From: Opitutales bacterium
GTDB lineage: Bacteria; Verrucomicrobiota; Verrucomicrobiia; Opitutales; Oceanipulchritudinaceae
DNA: 35,425 nucleotides
NCBI GenBank assembly: GCA_007134215.1
Contig: SLLG01000269.1
Coordinates: forward strand, 1-35,425
Direction of reading: 5' to 3'
The translations under genes were made by a program, and so were the position numbers. Shown here one piece after another: positions 33,324 through 35,425 of this stretch (position 1 is the first letter of the stretch; each line of letters begins with the position of its first letter). The notes beneath the pieces were generated by a model. That model did not search any database. It was not told the DNA's origin and worked only from the letters and a program-made list of their open reading frames with translations.

Positions 33324-34643
33324 TCAGCGGATGTTGAAGTCTTCCATGATAATCTGGGAGCGCGGCACAGCGGCGTCGGTGAGAAAAGCGCGGAACGCGT
33401 CCATCATCGGCTCGGGTCCGCAGATGAAGAACGCGTGTTCGGGGAGCGGACGGTCGAGGAGGTTTTCGAGGTAGCCGCGGTCGATGAATCCCTCGTCATC
33501 GGAGACGTGGCGTACGAAACGCAGGTGCGGCAGGTTTTCCGCCGTCTCTTCGATTTCCTTGGCGTAAACAAGCGCTTCGCTTGTCGGCGCGGAGTAGATG
33601 AGGGTGGTGTCACCGGTGCGGCTGGCAAAAGCCTGGGCGCGGACGATGCTCAGGAACGGTGTGATTCCGATCCCGCCGCCGATGAGGACGGCCGGGGCCT
33701 TTGTGCGCTTGAAGAGCGTCTCGCCGAAGTGGCCGTAGGGCCCCCACACGCGCGCCGGTTCGCCGCGTTTGATGTTGTCGACATCGCCCGTCCAGTCACC
33801 GAGCCGCTTGACGGAGAGTCGGAGGCGGCGGGATTCCGGCGGGCTTGAAATACTGAAGGGGTGGGGCTCCTCCGAGACCGCGTCGGAGTCGAACGAGATG
33901 TAGAGAAACTGCCCGGGATGGAAATACATGGGGCGCCCGACCGGATCGAGGTAGACCTCCGTGATGTGGTCGCCGATGTTGGCCACCTCCGCCGTGACGA
34001 CGTCGTATTGCGGCCCGACAAACCGGTAGAGCAGGCGAATGTAAACGTAAGCCGCGAGGCCGACGGCGACCCATGCGCCGTGCCACGCCGTGAGGACGGG
34101 AAAAGCCATGATCTCGCCTCCGGAGATGACGGCGTGGACGACAATGAGCACGAGGAGCAGACCGAAGAAGTCGTGCGTGCGTTTCCAACGGTGGTAGGCG
34201 ATCTTCACGTAGATCGAAAGCACGACGAGCACGGTGAAGGCGGCGAGAGCGATGATGCCCGTGTTGCGGACCCAGTCGCCGGAAAACCACAGGTAGCGGA
34301 AAAACCCGGCGATGTCTTCGGAAAACGCCACCGCGAGAAACACCGGGTGCAGCCAGATGAGGAAGAACGCCGCCTCGCCGACGTAGCGGTGCGCCTTGTA
34401 GACCTTGTCGAGTCCGCCGAAGAGCCACTCCACGGGGCGGAACCGTGTGGCGAGGATGAATGCCCAGCACATGAGCATGAGCGTCGTGTGGCTGCCCACC
34501 TTGGCGGGATACTTCCACGCGCTTTCATACCATGCGTCGGCGGCCCACAGCGAACCGATCCAGAGGCCGAGCCCGGTGAAAACGGTGGCGGCGATGAGAC
34601 CGTATCCGGTCCAGCGCCGGTAAAAGGAAACGCTTTGCGGCAT
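33324..34643 (-). CDS. Ferric-reductase-like membrane flavohaem oxidoreductase
   Basis: The 439-residue inner-membrane enzyme moves electrons from NAD(P)H through FAD to haem. The first 210 residues hold about six membrane helices with paired histidines typical of ferric-reductase-like domains: H52, H85, H99, H157 and H170. From residue 215 a ferredoxin-reductase part follows: H-P-G-Q-F (242-246), the FAD site H261-P-F-S-I-S, the NAD(P) site I-G-G-G-I-G-I-T-P-F (321-330) and C-G-P-E-P-M-M near the end. The electron acceptor might be iron, oxygen or a periplasmic partner. The SbtA-like gene begins 4 nt after its stop, so the two are probably one transcript. No functional link with bicarbonate uptake is known to me. 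Confidence 0.87.
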   Translation of the reverse strand: MPQSVSFYRRWTGYGLIAATVFTGLGLWIGSLWAADAWYESAWKYPAKVGSHTTLMLMCWAFILATRFRPVEWLFGGLDKVYKAHRYVGEAAFFLIWLHPVFLAVAFSEDIAGFFRYLWFSGDWVRNTGIIALAAFTVLVVLSIYVKIAYHRWKRTHDFFGLLLVLIVVHAVISGGEIMAFPVLTAWHGAWVAVGLAAYVYIRLLYRFVGPQYDVVTAEVANIGDHITEVYLDPVGRPMYFHPGQFLYISFDSDAVSEEPHPFSISSPPESRRLRLSVKRLGDWTGDVDNIKRGEPARVWGPYGHFGETLFKRTKAPAVLIGGGIGITPFLSIVRAQAFASRTGDTTLIYSAPTSEALVYAKEIEETAENLPHLRFVRHVSDDEGFIDRGYLENLLDRPLPEHAFFICGPEPMMDAFRAFLTDAAVPRSQIIMEDFNIR

Positions 34644-34723
34644 CGTCGGCCAAGAATTGCGCCCCCGGCGTGCGGCGCAACGGCAAAACCAACCCGAAAA
34701 CGGCCCGCGCGTTCGATCGAGTG

Positions 34724-35335
34724 CTACCGTCCGCCGAGTGTGAGGAAGAAGACCACCTGGACGAGGCCGATGACAAACCCGAGCACGCCGCCGAGGATTT
34801 CGATCTGCCGGAACTCGCGGCCCGCGAGGCGGTGGATGATCGCCTCAAGGCGTTCCAGGTTGAAGGCGCGGATGCGGTCTTCGACGATTCGGCGCACGGG
34901 CAGGTGGCTCTCCGCGTCGCTCGCGAAGCGGCGCAGGAGTGCTTCCGATTCGCGCCGCATCTCCTCGCGGGCGAGCTGCTCGATCTGCGGCAGGAGCTTG
35001 CCCGAGGCCACGCTGCCCAGCACCGGTACGGCCCGCAGCTTCGGCCCGATGCGCGCGTAGACCAGCCGCGCCACGTATTCATCGATGTAGGGCTGGAGGT
35101 TAATGCGCTCGACCTCGGCCTGGAGCACATGCTGGTTGAGCAGTTGCGTCTCGACGATCTCGCCCACGCTGCGCGCGATCTCCTCGTGGCGGCGCGGAAT
35201 GAGGCCGTGCCAGCGGATACCGAGGGTGTTTACCGGCGTGCGCGGCCGGAAGAGCATCTGGATGGCCAGTCGGTTCGTCGCCCAGCCGATGAGGGCGGAG
35301 ACAACGGGCAGGGAAAGCAGGAAGATCCAGTTCAT
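34724..35335 (-). CDS. DUF445 family membrane protein
   Basis: This 203-residue protein is a short DUF445 member. It has an N-terminal membrane helix (M-N-W-I-F-L-L-S-L-P-V-V-S-A-L-I-G), then the family block W-A-T-N-R-L-A-I-Q-M-L-F-R-P, L-G-I-R-W-H-G-L-I-P-R-R-H-E-E-I-A, and a second helix at the C-terminus (G-V-L-G-F-V-I-G-L-V-Q-V-V-F-F). The part between is helical and charged. The function of the family is not established. It lies 80 nt before the flavohaem gene on the same strand and may share its transcript. Confidence 0.83.
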   Translation of the reverse strand: MNWIFLLSLPVVSALIGWATNRLAIQMLFRPRTPVNTLGIRWHGLIPRRHEEIARSVGEIVETQLLNQHVLQAEVERINLQPYIDEYVARLVYARIGPKLRAVPVLGSVASGKLLPQIEQLAREEMRRESEALLRRFASDAESHLPVRRIVEDRIRAFNLERLEAIIHRLAGREFRQIEILGGVLGFVIGLVQVVFFLTLGGR

Positions 35336-35425
35336 TCGGAGCCATTCTCACGGCTGCCGCTGCCGATGCAACCGCGCCGTGCGGTGCCCGTGCCCCGGCG
35401 AGGGGCCGTCCCCAAGGCTTTGGAC

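Noticed and set aside
1-35425. CRISPR arrays, tRNA/rRNA genes, insertion sequences, integrases or phage genes
   Set aside because: No spaced direct repeats, cloverleaf, rRNA-like stretch, or transposase/integrase motif was seen by eye on either strand; a dedicated search could still find a small element.

Overview
The window reads as GC-rich chromosomal DNA from a heterotrophic polysaccharide degrader, most likely a member of Verrucomicrobiota (Opitutae/Puniceicoccales type). The hints are two secreted PL1 pectate lyases with Asp-rich 'DGIPDWW' tails, sodium:solute symporters in place of SusC/SusD pairs, several Gfo/Idh/MocA oxidoreductases, LacI-type regulators, and few clear Shine-Dalgarno sites. 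This assignment is inferred from gene content; there is no rRNA or other marker gene to confirm it.

Region 1 (1-16988, all + strand) is a pectin/galactan utilisation cluster. It holds the C-terminal part of a GH2 beta-galactosidase, a Gfo/Idh/MocA dehydrogenase, a sodium:solute symporter, a secreted protein of unknown glycoside-hydrolase-like type, a secreted DUF5060/DUF4038-like protein, a CBM9-like secreted protein, a PL1 lyase, a second symporter, a second PL1 lyase with an extra aromatic-rich C-terminal domain, an aldo/keto reductase and a zinc alcohol dehydrogenase. The logic is cleavage outside the cytoplasm, sodium-driven uptake, then oxidation inside. A small orphan frame at 17058 resembles the aromatic tail of the second lyase.

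Region 2 (17195-26177, all - strand) is a tight eight-gene array with gaps of about 20-55 nt. In transcription order it encodes a CaiB/BaiF CoA-transferase, a crotonase, a metallo-beta-lactamase-fold hydrolase, a Gfo/Idh/MocA oxidoreductase, a xylose-isomerase-like TIM-barrel protein, another Gfo/Idh/MocA oxidoreductase, a FAH-superfamily XylX-like dehydratase and an alpha-ketoglutarate-semialdehyde dehydrogenase. The last two are the lower half of a Weimberg-type oxidative sugar pathway. A LacI-type regulator (26267-27364, +) is divergent from it, with candidate back-to-back promoters and inverted repeats between them. This operon is the best candidate for an undescribed system: oxidative sugar or glycoside breakdown joined to CoA-dependent chemistry.

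Region 3 (about 27550-30866) is an eroded zone. An intact sialate-O-acetylesterase-type gene sits between remnants: the C-terminal end of a zinc alcohol dehydrogenase, a LacI-family regulator with two frameshifts and no DNA-binding domain, and a GH4 glycosidase fragment with a stop codon and frameshifts.

Region 4 (30957-35335, - strand) holds a further Gfo/Idh/MocA oxidoreductase, a SbtB-like PII protein next to a SbtA-like bicarbonate transporter, a ferric-reductase-like membrane flavohaem oxidoreductase and a DUF445 membrane protein. I saw no tRNA, rRNA, CRISPR array, insertion sequence or prophage genes.
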